Shown: positions 25,692 through 35,395, counted from the first letter of the stretch. The stretch: 64,000 bases of DNA from Halomonas sp. SSL-5 (GCF_030708455.1 NZ_JAUYWF010000001.1:124001-188000); one strand, 5' to 3'. The notes: a model not told the origin generated them from the letters alone. Numbers and translations are program-made.

Positions 25692-28556
25692 TTAGTTGCC
25701 GGAGGGTTTGGCATTTTCATTCTCCTTGGGTCGTGAAAGGTATCCAAAGGCGTCCGATACGCGTATCGGCTTTCCGAGATGAAAGCCTTGCCCGAATGCA
25801 ATGCCATAGGAGCTGAGTATGGGCACAAGCGATTCCTGATCGACGAATTCTGCGATGGCTTGTTTGCCGAAACCATTGGCAATATCGGCGATGGCCTTGA
25901 CGATAACGCGGCTATCGGCATTGATTGGCAGGTTGCGAATGAAGCTGCCGTCGATCTTGATGTAGTCCACCGGCAGCTGGCTCAGATAGTGGAAGCTGCT
26001 GAAGCCGACGCCGAAGTCATCCAGGGCGGTGCGGCAGCCCAGATCGCGCAGTGACTGTAGTACTCCACGTGCGGTCGAGAAGTCGGTGACCGCGGCGGTC
26101 TCGGTGACTTCCAGGATAAGGTACTGAGGGTCGGCGCCGCTGCTAGTTAGCTCCTCGGCCAGGTACTGCCTCAGGCCGTCATCGTGGAGTGACTGTCCCG
26201 ACAGGTTGATGGCCAGGCTGATACTGCGGTCTTTCAATTGAGCCAATACTTCGAGGGACTGGCGGATGACCCAGCGGTCGATCTCCAGGATCTGGCCGCT
26301 GCGCTCCGCCACCGGGATGAAGGCGCCGGGAGAGATCAGCTGACCGGCCTCGTCCTGCATTCTGAGCAGCACCTCATAGTGGCGGATATCACGGTCCTCC
26401 AGACGCACGATGGGCTGCACCATCAGCTCGAAGCTGTCTTCCTCAAGCGCATGGTGGATGCGCTCCTCCCAGTAGACGCGCTCCTGCAACTCCCCACGGG
26501 CTGCTTCCAGCGTCGAGAGCAGGTGCCAGCGCTGGCTGCTCGAGGCCTTGGCCTTGTACATCGCCATATCGGCGCTGGCCATCAGGTCGATGGCGTTGTC
26601 ACCGTGGATCGGAAAGAGTGCGATACCGATGCTGGCGCCTGCTCGGTGTCGGCGATCTCCGACGTCGAGGACTACCGATGCAAGGATCTGGTTGACCTGC
26701 TGGGCGATGCGGGTCGCCAGGGTCTCGCTGGCGCTATGCAGCAGCAGGGCGAACTCGTCGCCGCCCAGGCGTGCCAGGGTGCCGCGGTGCCCCAGCTCCT
26801 CGCCCAGCACAGCGGCCACCTTGCGCAGCAGCTGGTCCCCGGCCTGGTGCCCGCTGAGCTCGTTGACGTCCTTGAACTGGTCCAGGTCCAGCAGCAGCAG
26901 GGCGCCGGAGTGCCCCTGCTCCATGGCACCATCGAGGGCCTCCTTGAGATAGCGGCGGTTGTAGAGCCCTGTCAGGGGGTCACACTCGGCGAGCCATGTC
27001 AGGCGCGCCTCGGCGGCCTTGCGCTCGGTGATGTCCAGGCCGACGGAGATGCGGCCATTGGGCTCCCCGGGGTTCCCGGGAAGCGAGGCGTGGTACCAGG
27101 CGATGGTGTGCCGCTTGCCGTCGGCGGTCGCCAGCTGGCGCTCCTCTTGCCCCCTGCCATCGCTGCCGGCCAGCGACTGGCGTTGGCCGCCGAAGACGTC
27201 GTCGAAGAGGCGTTTGAGCAGCAAGGTCTCGCTCACCCCCATCACCGATAGCGCATAGTCGTTGACCAGCGTGATCCGGCCATCCGGATCCTGGGTCACG
27301 ATGAACACGCGCGCCGTATCCAGCAGGCTGCCGATGAAGTCGCGCTCGTGTGCCAGCTCATCCACTCGCTGGGCCAGCTGCTCCCCTCGCGACCTGACTT
27401 CGCCTTCCAGGGTTTCCAGCTGGTTGGCCAGGCGCAGGGTCGATCCTTCCAGGATATCGATCTCATCCGATAGTCGGTTATTGGGATGTGGGATGGCCGC
27501 CCGAGCCCTGTCGAATTCCCCCTGGGCCAGGCTAGGCAGTATCCCCGAGATGCGCCGCAACCGGGCCATGGGACTGAGCAGGATGGCCAGCAGAAGCAGC
27601 TCCGCGGCTACCCAGCCGCCGATGCCGATCATCACCAGGGTGCGGGTATCCTGGCGGATAGCATGTATCTGGTCGGTGATATCGTTGGTGAAGAGCACAT
27701 AACCGGTGCTGCGCCGGTCGCCGTCCTCGTCCATGCGTACCGCACTCACTTCGATATCGCGAGCCGCGTGGCGAAAGCGGTAGGGGCGCTCGGTGAGGGC
27801 GCTGAGGCTGGTCTCGCGGGATGCCTGGTGCAGTGCCGGCAGGCTCTCGTTTTGCCCGGTCAGGGCGATCAGTTGCCCGTACCAGTCGGAGAGTCTCCGC
27901 TCTACAAGAAGCTCGCTGCTCTGCATTTCTCCGGTTACCAGGAGCCCTACGTCACCCTTGGCCATCTGATGTGCCTGGCGCATGACATCGGCCAGCGAGC
28001 GCGACAGGATCACCACCCCGGTGCTTCGACCCTCGACCAGCACCGGTACGGCGGCATACTGCCGGCAGTCGCTGGAGCAGCGCAGGGCGGTGAGCGGTGT
28101 CTCGGATTCGATGACCTGGCGAACCCAGCGCTGTACCGGGCGTCCATTCCCTGACTGGGGTGCCCCCCATTCGGCAACCTGTTCACCGCTGGCATTGAAG
28201 ATCAGGATCTCCTCGACCCCGGACTCCAGCTGTAGCGTGGGCCACTGTGGCCCGAGGGTCTCCAGTAGCGCTTCACCCTCGTGGTCCGGCAGGGCCGCGC
28301 CCAGGCCCTGGGTCGAGGCCACCAGTGAAGCGAGCTGGCGAACGCTCTCCTCTGAGCGTTGAAGGGCCAGATGCATCTCGCCGGCCTGACGGAGTGCGCT
28401 CTCGTTGCGGCTCTCCTCGAACTGGCGGGTCAAGTTGGCGTGGCCGACCCAGGAGAAGGCCAGCACCAGGCCCAGTACCAACAGGCTGCTCAGGGCGATG
28501 ACGCGCCAGGTCAGGCTGAGGCGTTGGCGGGGTGCGGATCGGCTGGAAGGGCTCAT
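25692..28556 (-). CDS. membrane GGDEF/EAL c-di-GMP enzyme with periplasmic sensor and PAS
   Basis: The product is 954 aa. A first helix near 18-38 and a second near 320-345 enclose a periplasmic sensor of about 280 residues. A HAMP-like segment, a PAS (FIGSLLDTARVFIVTQDPDG), GGDEF and EAL follow. The GGDEF motif is RLGGDEFALL but the I-site RxxD is missing (GHRG). The EAL domain has EVL instead of EAL (YEVLLRM) and AEFVDQ instead of AEGVE. It keeps Asn (AINLSGQSL), EVTET, LDDFGVGFSS and YIKIDGSF. Net activity is unclear. It follows the porin gene by 32 bases and sits in a probable four-gene operon. Confidence 0.9.
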   Translation of the reverse strand: MSPSSRSAPRQRLSLTWRVIALSSLLVLGLVLAFSWVGHANLTRQFEESRNESALRQAGEMHLALQRSEESVRQLASLVASTQGLGAALPDHEGEALLETLGPQWPTLQLESGVEEILIFNASGEQVAEWGAPQSGNGRPVQRWVRQVIESETPLTALRCSSDCRQYAAVPVLVEGRSTGVVILSRSLADVMRQAHQMAKGDVGLLVTGEMQSSELLVERRLSDWYGQLIALTGQNESLPALHQASRETSLSALTERPYRFRHAARDIEVSAVRMDEDGDRRSTGYVLFTNDITDQIHAIRQDTRTLVMIGIGGWVAAELLLLAILLSPMARLRRISGILPSLAQGEFDRARAAIPHPNNRLSDEIDILEGSTLRLANQLETLEGEVRSRGEQLAQRVDELAHERDFIGSLLDTARVFIVTQDPDGRITLVNDYALSVMGVSETLLLKRLFDDVFGGQRQSLAGSDGRGQEERQLATADGKRHTIAWYHASLPGNPGEPNGRISVGLDITERKAAEARLTWLAECDPLTGLYNRRYLKEALDGAMEQGHSGALLLLDLDQFKDVNELSGHQAGDQLLRKVAAVLGEELGHRGTLARLGGDEFALLLHSASETLATRIAQQVNQILASVVLDVGDRRHRAGASIGIALFPIHGDNAIDLMASADMAMYKAKASSSQRWHLLSTLEAARGELQERVYWEERIHHALEEDSFELMVQPIVRLEDRDIRHYEVLLRMQDEAGQLISPGAFIPVAERSGQILEIDRWVIRQSLEVLAQLKDRSISLAINLSGQSLHDDGLRQYLAEELTSSGADPQYLILEVTETAAVTDFSTARGVLQSLRDLGCRTALDDFGVGFSSFHYLSQLPVDYIKIDGSFIRNLPINADSRVIVKAIADIANGFGKQAIAEFVDQESLVPILSSYGIAFGQGFHLGKPIRVSDAFGYLSRPKENENAKPSGN

Positions 28557-28588
28557 TGAGTCATTATTTCCCTTTCAATTCAGGGCTA

Positions 28589-29809
28589 TCAGAAACGCAA
28601 GGAGAGTTGAAAGAGGAGCATGTTCCAGCGTCGCTGGGTCTCAGAGGGATCGGGGTTGTCCTGGATCGGCAGCCACCCTGTCCCGTCGACATGGTGATAC
28701 TCGGCCGCCAGCATCAGTCGGGGATTCGCGTTCCACTGCAGGCCCAGTGTGATGTCATCGGCGTACTGGCTGTGGGCGGGGCCGGCGCCGCTGGCCTCGA
28801 AGGCCTTGCCGTCGCGATCGTCACGGTTGCTGGTCAGGCTGTCGTAGCGCAGCAGCCATTGCCAGCTTTCATTGAAGCGCCGGGCATACTGCACATACCA
28901 GCTTTCACCGGTAACATCGAAGTTGACGTTGTCATTATCGAAGTTTTCCAACCCGGAGTTGCGCCAAGCGTACTCGGCCGTAAGGCTCCAGTTCTCTTCG
29001 TTGTACTGCAACGATACTATCCAGGGGCGAAAATAGAAGTCGCCATTGCTCAAGAGCGGCGAGCCTGACTCGAAACGTGCATTGGCGTCGGCTGCACTGA
29101 CCGCTGCGACGAAGCGGCCTCCCTGATGTTCATACTTGATCTGGCCGATGGCAGAGGCGCGTGGATCCAGTGAGCCGGGAACCGTGTCGAGCCTCAGGGT
29201 GCTGCTCAGATCATCTCCCGCTTGTGGCACACCAAAGCCAAGCTGGGCCCTCAAGGTGCCGGAAGGGATGCGTTCTTCCATGTAGGCGGCAATACCGTCT
29301 CCCGAGAGTGCCAGCGAGCGCGTTCTGTCAAAATAGATCGACTGGGGCAGCAGGATGCTGGGTCGCGTGAAGGCAACATCACGGGTCTGGTTGTAAAAGC
29401 CGAAAGGGTTTTTACTGCGCCCCAATTGAATGCCGAAGGTTCTGTCCTGGTTGGATACCATCTGATAGTCGATAACCCCATAATCCAGAACTGGTTTCGC
29501 ATCGTCGCCATCTCCGCCAGCCCGTCGGCTGAGCACCTGGGCTGCCACCAGCACGTTCTCGTGGGGGCGAAGGGACACATTGGCCCCGATCTCGGTGTAC
29601 TTCAGGCTGCCACCGTCCTCGCTGCTGGGGCCGAAGAAGTTGTTGTCATCGGTGATCACCAGCGCCTGGCTGAGGAAGCCGTGCATCTGCAGCGTATCCA
29701 GCACCTTCTCGCTGGCGAGTGCCGGTCCCGACAGCAGGCTCGCCAGCATGGTCGTCAGGATCAGGGGGCGGTGCCCTTCAATCCATTGAAATGACTTGGA
29801 TACGGTCAT
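28589..29809 (-). CDS. outer-membrane beta-barrel porin-like protein
   Basis: The product is 406 aa with a signal peptide ending ALASEKVL. Alternating aromatic/hydrophobic strands and a final LLFQLSLRF, with the terminal Phe expected by the BAM machinery, follow. KYTEIGANVSLRPHENVLVA and TFGIQLGRSKNPFGFYN recall porins found beside GGDEF sensors and phosphate-porin-like proteins. It starts inside the upstream periplasmic-protein gene (32-base overlap), so the two are co-translated. Substrate unknown. Confidence 0.8.
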   Translation of the reverse strand: MTVSKSFQWIEGHRPLILTTMLASLLSGPALASEKVLDTLQMHGFLSQALVITDDNNFFGPSSEDGGSLKYTEIGANVSLRPHENVLVAAQVLSRRAGGDGDDAKPVLDYGVIDYQMVSNQDRTFGIQLGRSKNPFGFYNQTRDVAFTRPSILLPQSIYFDRTRSLALSGDGIAAYMEERIPSGTLRAQLGFGVPQAGDDLSSTLRLDTVPGSLDPRASAIGQIKYEHQGGRFVAAVSAADANARFESGSPLLSNGDFYFRPWIVSLQYNEENWSLTAEYAWRNSGLENFDNDNVNFDVTGESWYVQYARRFNESWQWLLRYDSLTSNRDDRDGKAFEASGAGPAHSQYADDITLGLQWNANPRLMLAAEYHHVDGTGWLPIQDNPDPSETQRRWNMLLFQLSLRF

Positions 29810-30209
29810 CCAGGTACTCCCTTTCCAGATAGCCCATTGCGCCGGGGGTGGTGGCGATGCGCTCGAGCATCTCGGCCTGGTGTCTCACGCGGTCCGGCGC
29901 CTGGCCGGTGCCGGAGAAGACCATGCGGTCCCATGCCAGCTGCAGTTGATGGGGATAGACGGTCAGGCGCTCCTTGACGAAGCGCTCATGCACCGGGTGG
30001 TCGTTGGGCAGCACGAATACCCGGGCGGCCTGGCCATCCGGCCAGGTACGCTGGCGCATGGCGAAGATGGCCCGAGTGGTGTCTCGCGTGAGGCGTTGGG
30101 TGGTGACGTCGGCATGAGCCACCAACAGCACGGCCCGCTCCTCGGCAGCGGCATGGCCACCCAACAGGGGTAGCAGCCAGAGCAGCAGGGCGGCTCTCAG
30201 CCACGCCAT
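29778..30209 (-). CDS. small PstS-like periplasmic protein
   Basis: The product is 143 aa with a signal peptide cleaved near GGHAAAEE. The mature form matches one lobe of a PBP-like/PstS fold: LTRDTTRAIFAMRQRTWPDG, RVFVLPNDHPVHERFVKE and ATTPGAMGYLEREYL, the last two being typical phosphate-binding-protein elements. At about 120 mature residues it is half the size of PstS, and no ABC permease is nearby, so a sensing rather than transport role is likely. It is first in the minus-strand operon with the porin and the GGDEF/EAL sensor. Confidence 0.75.
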   Translation of the reverse strand: MAWLRAALLLWLLPLLGGHAAAEERAVLLVAHADVTTQRLTRDTTRAIFAMRQRTWPDGQAARVFVLPNDHPVHERFVKERLTVYPHQLQLAWDRMVFSGTGQAPDRVRHQAEMLERIATTPGAMGYLEREYLDDRIQVISMD

Positions 30210-30409
30210 GTCTCGACCTCGAGCAGAGATATGTCGCGCGATGGCAGCGAGGCGGGGTGGCGGCGTGTCGTCATGGCGTATCGGCTTCCCTGGGTGGTGT
30301 CACGGGTGCAGGCCTTGCGCCGACACGCAGCGGTGTGCCGTGACGGGCATCTGCTCATAAGCTACATGAAGGGAAGGGAATGTAAAGCTGCCGCTTCAAC
30401 GGGGACTGC

Positions 30410-30428
30410 CCGGCGGCGTTGCCGCCGG
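30410..30428 (-). terminator. strong hairpin downstream of nhaD
   Basis: CCGGCGGC and GCCGCCGG form a perfect 8-base stem around a 3-base loop, 10 bases past the nhaD stop. There is no T run, so it may act as a weak terminator or an mRNA 3'-end stabiliser. The surrounding 230-base gap holds no gene. Confidence 0.4.
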
Positions 30429-30438
30429 ACGAGTCGAC

Positions 30439-31917
30439 TCAGCCGAAGACCTGGAACGTCCCGGCATTGAGCCACAGGTGAGTGACGATACTGGCGACGT
30501 AGCCCAGGGCGATCACCGGGGCCCAGCGCAGGTGGCCCATGAAGGTATAGTTGCCACGGGCCTGGCCCATCAGTGCGACGCCGGCGGCGGAGCCGATGGA
30601 GAGCAGGCTGCCGCCGACACCGGCGGTGAGGGTGATCAGCAACCAATGGCCGTGGGACATGTCGGGCTCCATGGTCAGCACCGCGAACATCACCGGGATG
30701 TTGTCGACCACCGCCGAGATCAGGCCCAGGGCGATGTTGGCATAGGTGGCTCCCCAGCCGGTGTAGAGCGCCTCGGAGAGCATCGCCAGGTAGCCCATGT
30801 AGCCCAGGCCGCCCACACACATTACCACCCCGTAGAAGAACAGCAGGGTGTCCCACTCGGCCCGTGCCACACGGTTGAATACGTCGAAGGGCACCACGCT
30901 ACCCAGCTGGGCCAGCTTCTTGTCGTCGCCGCGACGGGCGTAGCGGGTGCGCTTCTTCTCCAGCGAGCGCGGCAGGGTGCGGCGCAGGTAGTAGCCGAAG
31001 AACTGCAGGTAGCCCAGACCCGTCATCATGCCCAGAACCGGCGGCAGGTGCAGGAAGGTATGGCAGGCCACGGCGGTGGCCACGGTGAGCAGGAAGAGGA
31101 AGATGATGCGTCGTGCACCACGCTTGAGCCACACCTCTTCTTCCATGCTGTCCGGCTTGCGGTTCTTGATGAAGAAGGTCATCGCCACCGCCGGGATCAG
31201 GAAGTTGACCAGCGACGGCCCCAGCAGCACGAAGAACTCCTGGAACTGGATCATGCCGGCCTGCCACACCATCAGGGTGGTGATATCACCGAAGGGACTG
31301 AAGGCACCGCCGGCGTTGGCCGCCACCACGATGTTGACGCAGGCCAGGTTGATGAAACGCTTGTCGCCCTCGGCGACCTTGGTCACTACCGCGCACATCA
31401 GCAGCGCGGTGGTCAGGTTGTCGGCGATGGGCGAGATCACGAAGGCCAGACCGCCGGTGATCCAGAACAGCTGGCGGTAGGTGAAGCCCTTGCGCACCAT
31501 CCAGCTGCGCAACACATCGAAGGCGCGGCGCTCCTCCAGGGCGTTGATGTAGGTCATCGCTACCAGCAGGAAGAGCATCAGCTCGGTAAACTCGAGCAGG
31601 GTCTCGCGGAAGGCGTGCTCGGCCTCGTTGGGCATACCGGCCTGCACATAGACCCAGCCGATCAGCGCCCAGATGATGCCGGCGGCGACCAGCACCGGCT
31701 TGGACTTGCGCATGTGCAGCTTCTCCTCGCCCATGACGAGCGCATAGGCGAGGACGAAGATACTCACGGCGAAAAGGCCGACCACGGAGTTGGTAAGATT
31801 CAGCTCGCCCGTCACGGCGAAGGCCGTGGGGCTGAACAGCAGGCAGACAAGCACGAGGCATCCCGACCACCAGGCGGTGTGCCGGGGCCGTAGGGTTGGG
31901 TATCCGAAGGATGGCAT
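30439..31917 (-). CDS. nhaD: NhaD-type Na+/H+ antiporter
   Basis: The product is 492 aa with an N-terminal signal-like helix and about 12 further membrane helices. The ion-transporter superfamily motifs are clear: FVISPIADNLTTALLMCAVV and AANAGGAFSPFGDITTLMVW, with AVVDNIPVMFAVLTM and AGVGGSLLSIGSAAGVALMG in the second half. NhaD exchanges Na+ or Li+ for protons at alkaline pH and is typical of halophilic and marine gammaproteobacteria. It is transcribed alone, divergent from the DUF3581 gene across 220 bases. Confidence 0.95.
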   Translation of the reverse strand: MPSFGYPTLRPRHTAWWSGCLVLVCLLFSPTAFAVTGELNLTNSVVGLFAVSIFVLAYALVMGEEKLHMRKSKPVLVAAGIIWALIGWVYVQAGMPNEAEHAFRETLLEFTELMLFLLVAMTYINALEERRAFDVLRSWMVRKGFTYRQLFWITGGLAFVISPIADNLTTALLMCAVVTKVAEGDKRFINLACVNIVVAANAGGAFSPFGDITTLMVWQAGMIQFQEFFVLLGPSLVNFLIPAVAMTFFIKNRKPDSMEEEVWLKRGARRIIFLFLLTVATAVACHTFLHLPPVLGMMTGLGYLQFFGYYLRRTLPRSLEKKRTRYARRGDDKKLAQLGSVVPFDVFNRVARAEWDTLLFFYGVVMCVGGLGYMGYLAMLSEALYTGWGATYANIALGLISAVVDNIPVMFAVLTMEPDMSHGHWLLITLTAGVGGSLLSIGSAAGVALMGQARGNYTFMGHLRWAPVIALGYVASIVTHLWLNAGTFQVFG

Positions 31918-32137
31918 GGCGTTGAGTCCCGAAAACAGGGTTCATGGGAAGGGTGCGAAAGCGCGCCTATTCTACCACCGCTAGTGCACCGCAATATAGG
32001 CGCAAAGCCTTACCACCAAAGGAGTAGCAAGGCGGGCAGGGGCCCCCCGGCTCCCCCGAAGGACGTTTTGTGGCATCATCAGCGCTCCGGCAGACGCCGG
32101 CCGTTTTCGGATCGCCAACGACGCAGGCAAGTCACGC

Positions 32138-32845
32138 ATGTTTCTCGATGAATTTCATACGCTGGCAGGGGATCGCATCATCATCTCCGCGGAGCAGGCC
32201 AGCCGTTTCGCCAAGGGAGTCGCCGGCGACTACAACCCTATCCACAATCCCGATGCGCGGCGTTTCTGCGTGCCCGGTGACCTGCTGTTCGCCCTGGTGC
32301 TGGCGCGCTTCGGTCTCTCCCAGCGCATGGAGTTTCGCTTTCTCAGCATGGTGGGTGATGGCACCCCGCTGTGGTTCCAGGAGCATGCCGACGGGCTGAT
32401 TCGCGTCTGCGACGATGCCGGCAAGTGCTACCTGGAGGTCTCTCGCGGTGGCGAGGCGACTCGCGACGAGGGGGTGGTGGAGGCCTTCACGCGTTGCTAT
32501 GTCTCCTTCTCGGGCAAGAACTTTCCGCACTACCTCAAGCCCCTGATGGAAGAGAAGGGCGTGATGTTCAACCCCCGCAGGCCGCTGGTGATCTACGACA
32601 GCATGGGGTTCTGCCTGGAGCGTCTCGAGGGCCTCTCCCCCGAGCTGGAACTGCTCGATTCCTCCCTGGAGGTCAACGGCAAGCGCGGTGATACCCTGCT
32701 CGAGTTCCGCATCCAGTCGGGTGGCAAGCCGGTGGGCACCGGCTCCAAGAAGCTGGTGGTCAGTGGCCTGTGCGATTATGACCCCGAAGCCATGGACGAG
32801 ATCGTCACCGAGTTCTATCGCCTCAAGGCCGCCTACGAGGCCTGA
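32138..32845 (+). CDS. DUF3581-family protein, MaoC-like hotdog fold
   Basis: The product is 235 aa. The N-terminal ISAEQASRFAKGVAGDYNPI resembles the hydratase/hotdog motif of MaoC-type proteins, followed by NPDARRFCVPGDLLFALVL. The rest (YDSMGFCLERLEGLSPELEL, GTGSKKLVVSGLCDY) matches DUF3581, a family common in Halomonas and related genera. No reaction is known; the hotdog resemblance suggests a thioester ligand. The start lies after a region without an obvious ribosome binding site. Confidence 0.75.
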   Translation: MFLDEFHTLAGDRIIISAEQASRFAKGVAGDYNPIHNPDARRFCVPGDLLFALVLARFGLSQRMEFRFLSMVGDGTPLWFQEHADGLIRVCDDAGKCYLEVSRGGEATRDEGVVEAFTRCYVSFSGKNFPHYLKPLMEEKGVMFNPRRPLVIYDSMGFCLERLEGLSPELELLDSSLEVNGKRGDTLLEFRIQSGGKPVGTGSKKLVVSGLCDYDPEAMDEIVTEFYRLKAAYEA

Positions 32846-32890
32846 GCCTGTCAATCTGAGTCGAACTGCGATCGGCATGGGGCCAGGGCA

Positions 32891-33859
32891 ATGATTCGAG
32901 CGATACTGGTTGAGGACGACGGCAGCGCCATCCATGGCGATGCCTCACTGGTCGAGCGCTGGCAGGAGAGTCAGGACAGCTACCTGTGGCTGGACCTGCA
33001 AGCTGAGCCACAGGCTCGCGAACGCGAGCTGCTGGAGGCCTTCGCCTGCCACCCGCTGGCCATCGACGATGCTCATCGCGACCGCCACCCGCCCAAGATC
33101 GAGGAGTTCGAGGGCCATACGCTGATCATCTACCGGGGGATCGGCTCCTTCGATGCCGAGCTGAACTTTGTGCCCCAGCGGGTCGCCTTCTTCGTCGGCG
33201 AGCGCTTCCTGATCAGCCTGCATCCCGATACGGCGCTGAGCCTCGACCGCCTCTACGGCGCCGAGGGCGAGCGCTTGCTGCGACGCTCGCCGGAGCATGT
33301 GGCACTCAGGGCCATGTATCTCTCGGCCGGCTTCTACCTGGACAGCCTGCTGCAGTTCGAGAATCAGCTGAGCGACCTCGAGGATGGCCTGATCGAGGGC
33401 GGCGACGACGCCCTGATGCGCCTGCTCATCGGCTATCGCTCGCGGCTGGTCAAGATGCGCCGGGTGTTCAACTACCACGTGGGCATCACCCAGGAGCTCA
33501 CCGCCTACGACTACGCCCACCTGCCGCGGGACGTCGACGAGACTCTGCATGCCATCAATGACGTCCACGAGCGCTTCGAGCGCCTGCACAGCCTGACCCA
33601 GATGTATTACGACATCTGTGGCGACCTGATCGACGGCTATATCTCGCTCTCCTCGCACCAGCTCAATATCACCATGCGCCTGCTCACGGTGATCACCGCC
33701 ATCTTCGTGCCGCTGACCTTCCTGGCCGGCATCTACGGGATGAACTTCGCGCATATGCCCGAGCTCGGCTATCGCTACGGCTACTTCGTGCTGCTCGGTG
33801 TGATGCTGGCGATTTCCGTCGGGCTGATCTGGCTGTTCCGACGCATTCGCTGGCTCTGA
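32891..33859 (+). CDS. CorA/ZntB-family divalent metal transporter
   Basis: The product is 322 aa. A long N-terminal cytoplasmic domain (WLDLQAEPQARERELLEAFA, IDDAHRDRHPPKIEEFEGHT) is followed by the extended stalk helix and two C-terminal membrane helices. The pore signature GMNFAHMPE lies between them, after VITAIFVPLTFLAGIY. The FDAELNFVPQRVAFFVGERF region fits ZntB as well as CorA, so Mg2+ or Zn2+ are both possible. It follows the DUF3581 gene by 45 bases. Confidence 0.9.
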   Translation: MIRAILVEDDGSAIHGDASLVERWQESQDSYLWLDLQAEPQARERELLEAFACHPLAIDDAHRDRHPPKIEEFEGHTLIIYRGIGSFDAELNFVPQRVAFFVGERFLISLHPDTALSLDRLYGAEGERLLRRSPEHVALRAMYLSAGFYLDSLLQFENQLSDLEDGLIEGGDDALMRLLIGYRSRLVKMRRVFNYHVGITQELTAYDYAHLPRDVDETLHAINDVHERFERLHSLTQMYYDICGDLIDGYISLSSHQLNITMRLLTVITAIFVPLTFLAGIYGMNFAHMPELGYRYGYFVLLGVMLAISVGLIWLFRRIRWL

Positions 33860-33945
33860 GTCCGGACGGGGCGAGTTGACGCAGGCACTTGGCGGCAGCC
33901 GCCCGCGGTCTTAGTCTCGAGGGCTTCCCCTTTCGAGACACGACC

Positions 33946-35178
33946 ATGCACCCACAGCGCGAGCGACTGCACAACGAGCTGCACGCCCGGCCCTCGATCT
34001 ACTTCGATGAGCCAGCCACCCTTCACCACTATGCCCTGCTCGACGAGGCCGGCGCCTGCGAGGCCGTGCTGGCGCGGCTGGGTGAGCTGAGCGGCACGCC
34101 GCTGGACCGTGAGGCGGTCCAGCAGATCCTCGAGGTCGAGGGCCTGACCCTGAAGTGGGAGCGTCACACAGAGTTCCTGACCCTCACGCTGCTGGTACCG
34201 CGGACGCCGGAAGAAGAGGCCTGGCCGGCGCCTCCGGCGCTGCTCGACGCGCTGGTGGGCCCACATCGTACCCAACTGATCAGTGCCACCCAGGTCCTGG
34301 TGGAGTCCGCCCATCGCTGGGCCGGCAGGCCGGCCGACTACGGCTTTCGCGACCCTTCCGGCTCGCGGGTGGGGGATGGCGATGCCATCGTGTGGAGCGA
34401 TTTCCGGCTGAGCGCCGATGGCGTCAACCGCCTGCTGTTGATCAACCAGGGGCTGGATGCCTTCCGGCTGGGCCGCATGACACGCCGCCTGCTGGAGATA
34501 GAGACCTACCGCATGATGGCCAGCCTGGCGCTGCCGCTGGCCAAGGAGCTGGAGCGCGAGCTGCTGGCGCATGAGCTCGAGCTCGGCGAGCTCTCCGAGC
34601 GCAACGCCGAGCGTCAGGCGGATAGCTCGCGGCCGTTGCTGGGGGCGATCTCCGAGCTCTCGGCGCGGCTGGAACGCAGCGGGGCGCGCTCGCGCCGGCG
34701 CTTCAGCGCCACCGAGGCGTATGCGCGAATCGTCTTCACCCGCATCGAGGAGCTGCGCGAGAGCCGGGTCGGCGAGAGCCCGCGGCTGGGCACTTTCATC
34801 CTGCGCCGCTTCCGGCCCACGGTGCATTTCTGCGCCTCGATCCACCGTCGCCAGCAGGACCTCGCCGAGAGCGTGGCCCGGCTCAACGACCTGCTGCGGA
34901 CCCGGGCCCAGGTGGAGATCGAGGAGCAGAGCGCCGAGATGCTGGCGAGCCTCAACGAGCGCACCAGCAGCCAGCTGAAGATCCAGAAGGCGGTAGAGGG
35001 GCTGTCGATCATCGTGATCAGCTACTACTTGTTCAGCCTCTTCAAGCTCGGCCTGCAGAGCCTGGCGGCGCTGGGGGTAACCATCGTGCCGGCGTTGGCC
35101 GCGGCGGTGCTGGCCCCGCTGGGACTGGGAATCATCGGCGTGCTGGCCTGGCGGATCCAACGCGTCAAGCGGCACTGA
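33946..35178 (+). CDS. DUF3422-family membrane protein
   Basis: The product is 410 aa. The start MHPQRERLHNELHARPSIYF is the family's hallmark (HNELHARP). The middle is helical with LLINQGLDAFRLGRMTRRLL and ETYRMMASLALPLAKELERE. The C-terminus has two membrane helices (LSIIVISYYLFSLFKLGL and VTIVPALAAAVLAPLGLGII). DUF3422 proteins are uncharacterised and probably inner-membrane anchored. The ATG follows CGAGACACGACC; no strong ribosome binding site is seen. It converges on the DUF1289 gene. Confidence 0.83.
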   Translation: MHPQRERLHNELHARPSIYFDEPATLHHYALLDEAGACEAVLARLGELSGTPLDREAVQQILEVEGLTLKWERHTEFLTLTLLVPRTPEEEAWPAPPALLDALVGPHRTQLISATQVLVESAHRWAGRPADYGFRDPSGSRVGDGDAIVWSDFRLSADGVNRLLLINQGLDAFRLGRMTRRLLEIETYRMMASLALPLAKELERELLAHELELGELSERNAERQADSSRPLLGAISELSARLERSGARSRRRFSATEAYARIVFTRIEELRESRVGESPRLGTFILRRFRPTVHFCASIHRRQQDLAESVARLNDLLRTRAQVEIEEQSAEMLASLNERTSSQLKIQKAVEGLSIIVISYYLFSLFKLGLQSLAALGVTIVPALAAAVLAPLGLGIIGVLAWRIQRVKRH

Positions 35179-35191
35179 GGGGGCCGGCGGT

Positions 35192-35395
35192 TCAGGCGGG
35201 GGCGTCGCCGGTGACCGGCCAGCCCTCGGCCTCCAGGCGTTGCCATATGGCCTCGCGGCCGTCCTCGTCCAGGCGCGCCCAGGTGGCGATCTCGTCGAGG
35301 GTGCGCCCGCACCCCTCGCAGAGGCTGTCCGCGGGGAGCACGCGGCATACCCGGACGCAGGGCGAGGCCGGGCGTTCGCTGCGCATATCCCTCAT
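35192..35395 (-). CDS. DUF1289 Cys-rich small protein
   Basis: The product is 67 aa with four cysteines in the DUF1289 pattern: SPCVRVCRVLPADSLCEGCG followed by RTLDEIATWARLDEDGREAI. The spacing suggests a metal-binding or Fe-S fold. It often lies near small regulators, and its function is unknown. It overlaps the end of arfB by four bases and so is co-translated with it. Confidence 0.88.
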   Translation of the reverse strand: MRDMRSERPASPCVRVCRVLPADSLCEGCGRTLDEIATWARLDEDGREAIWQRLEAEGWPVTGDAPA

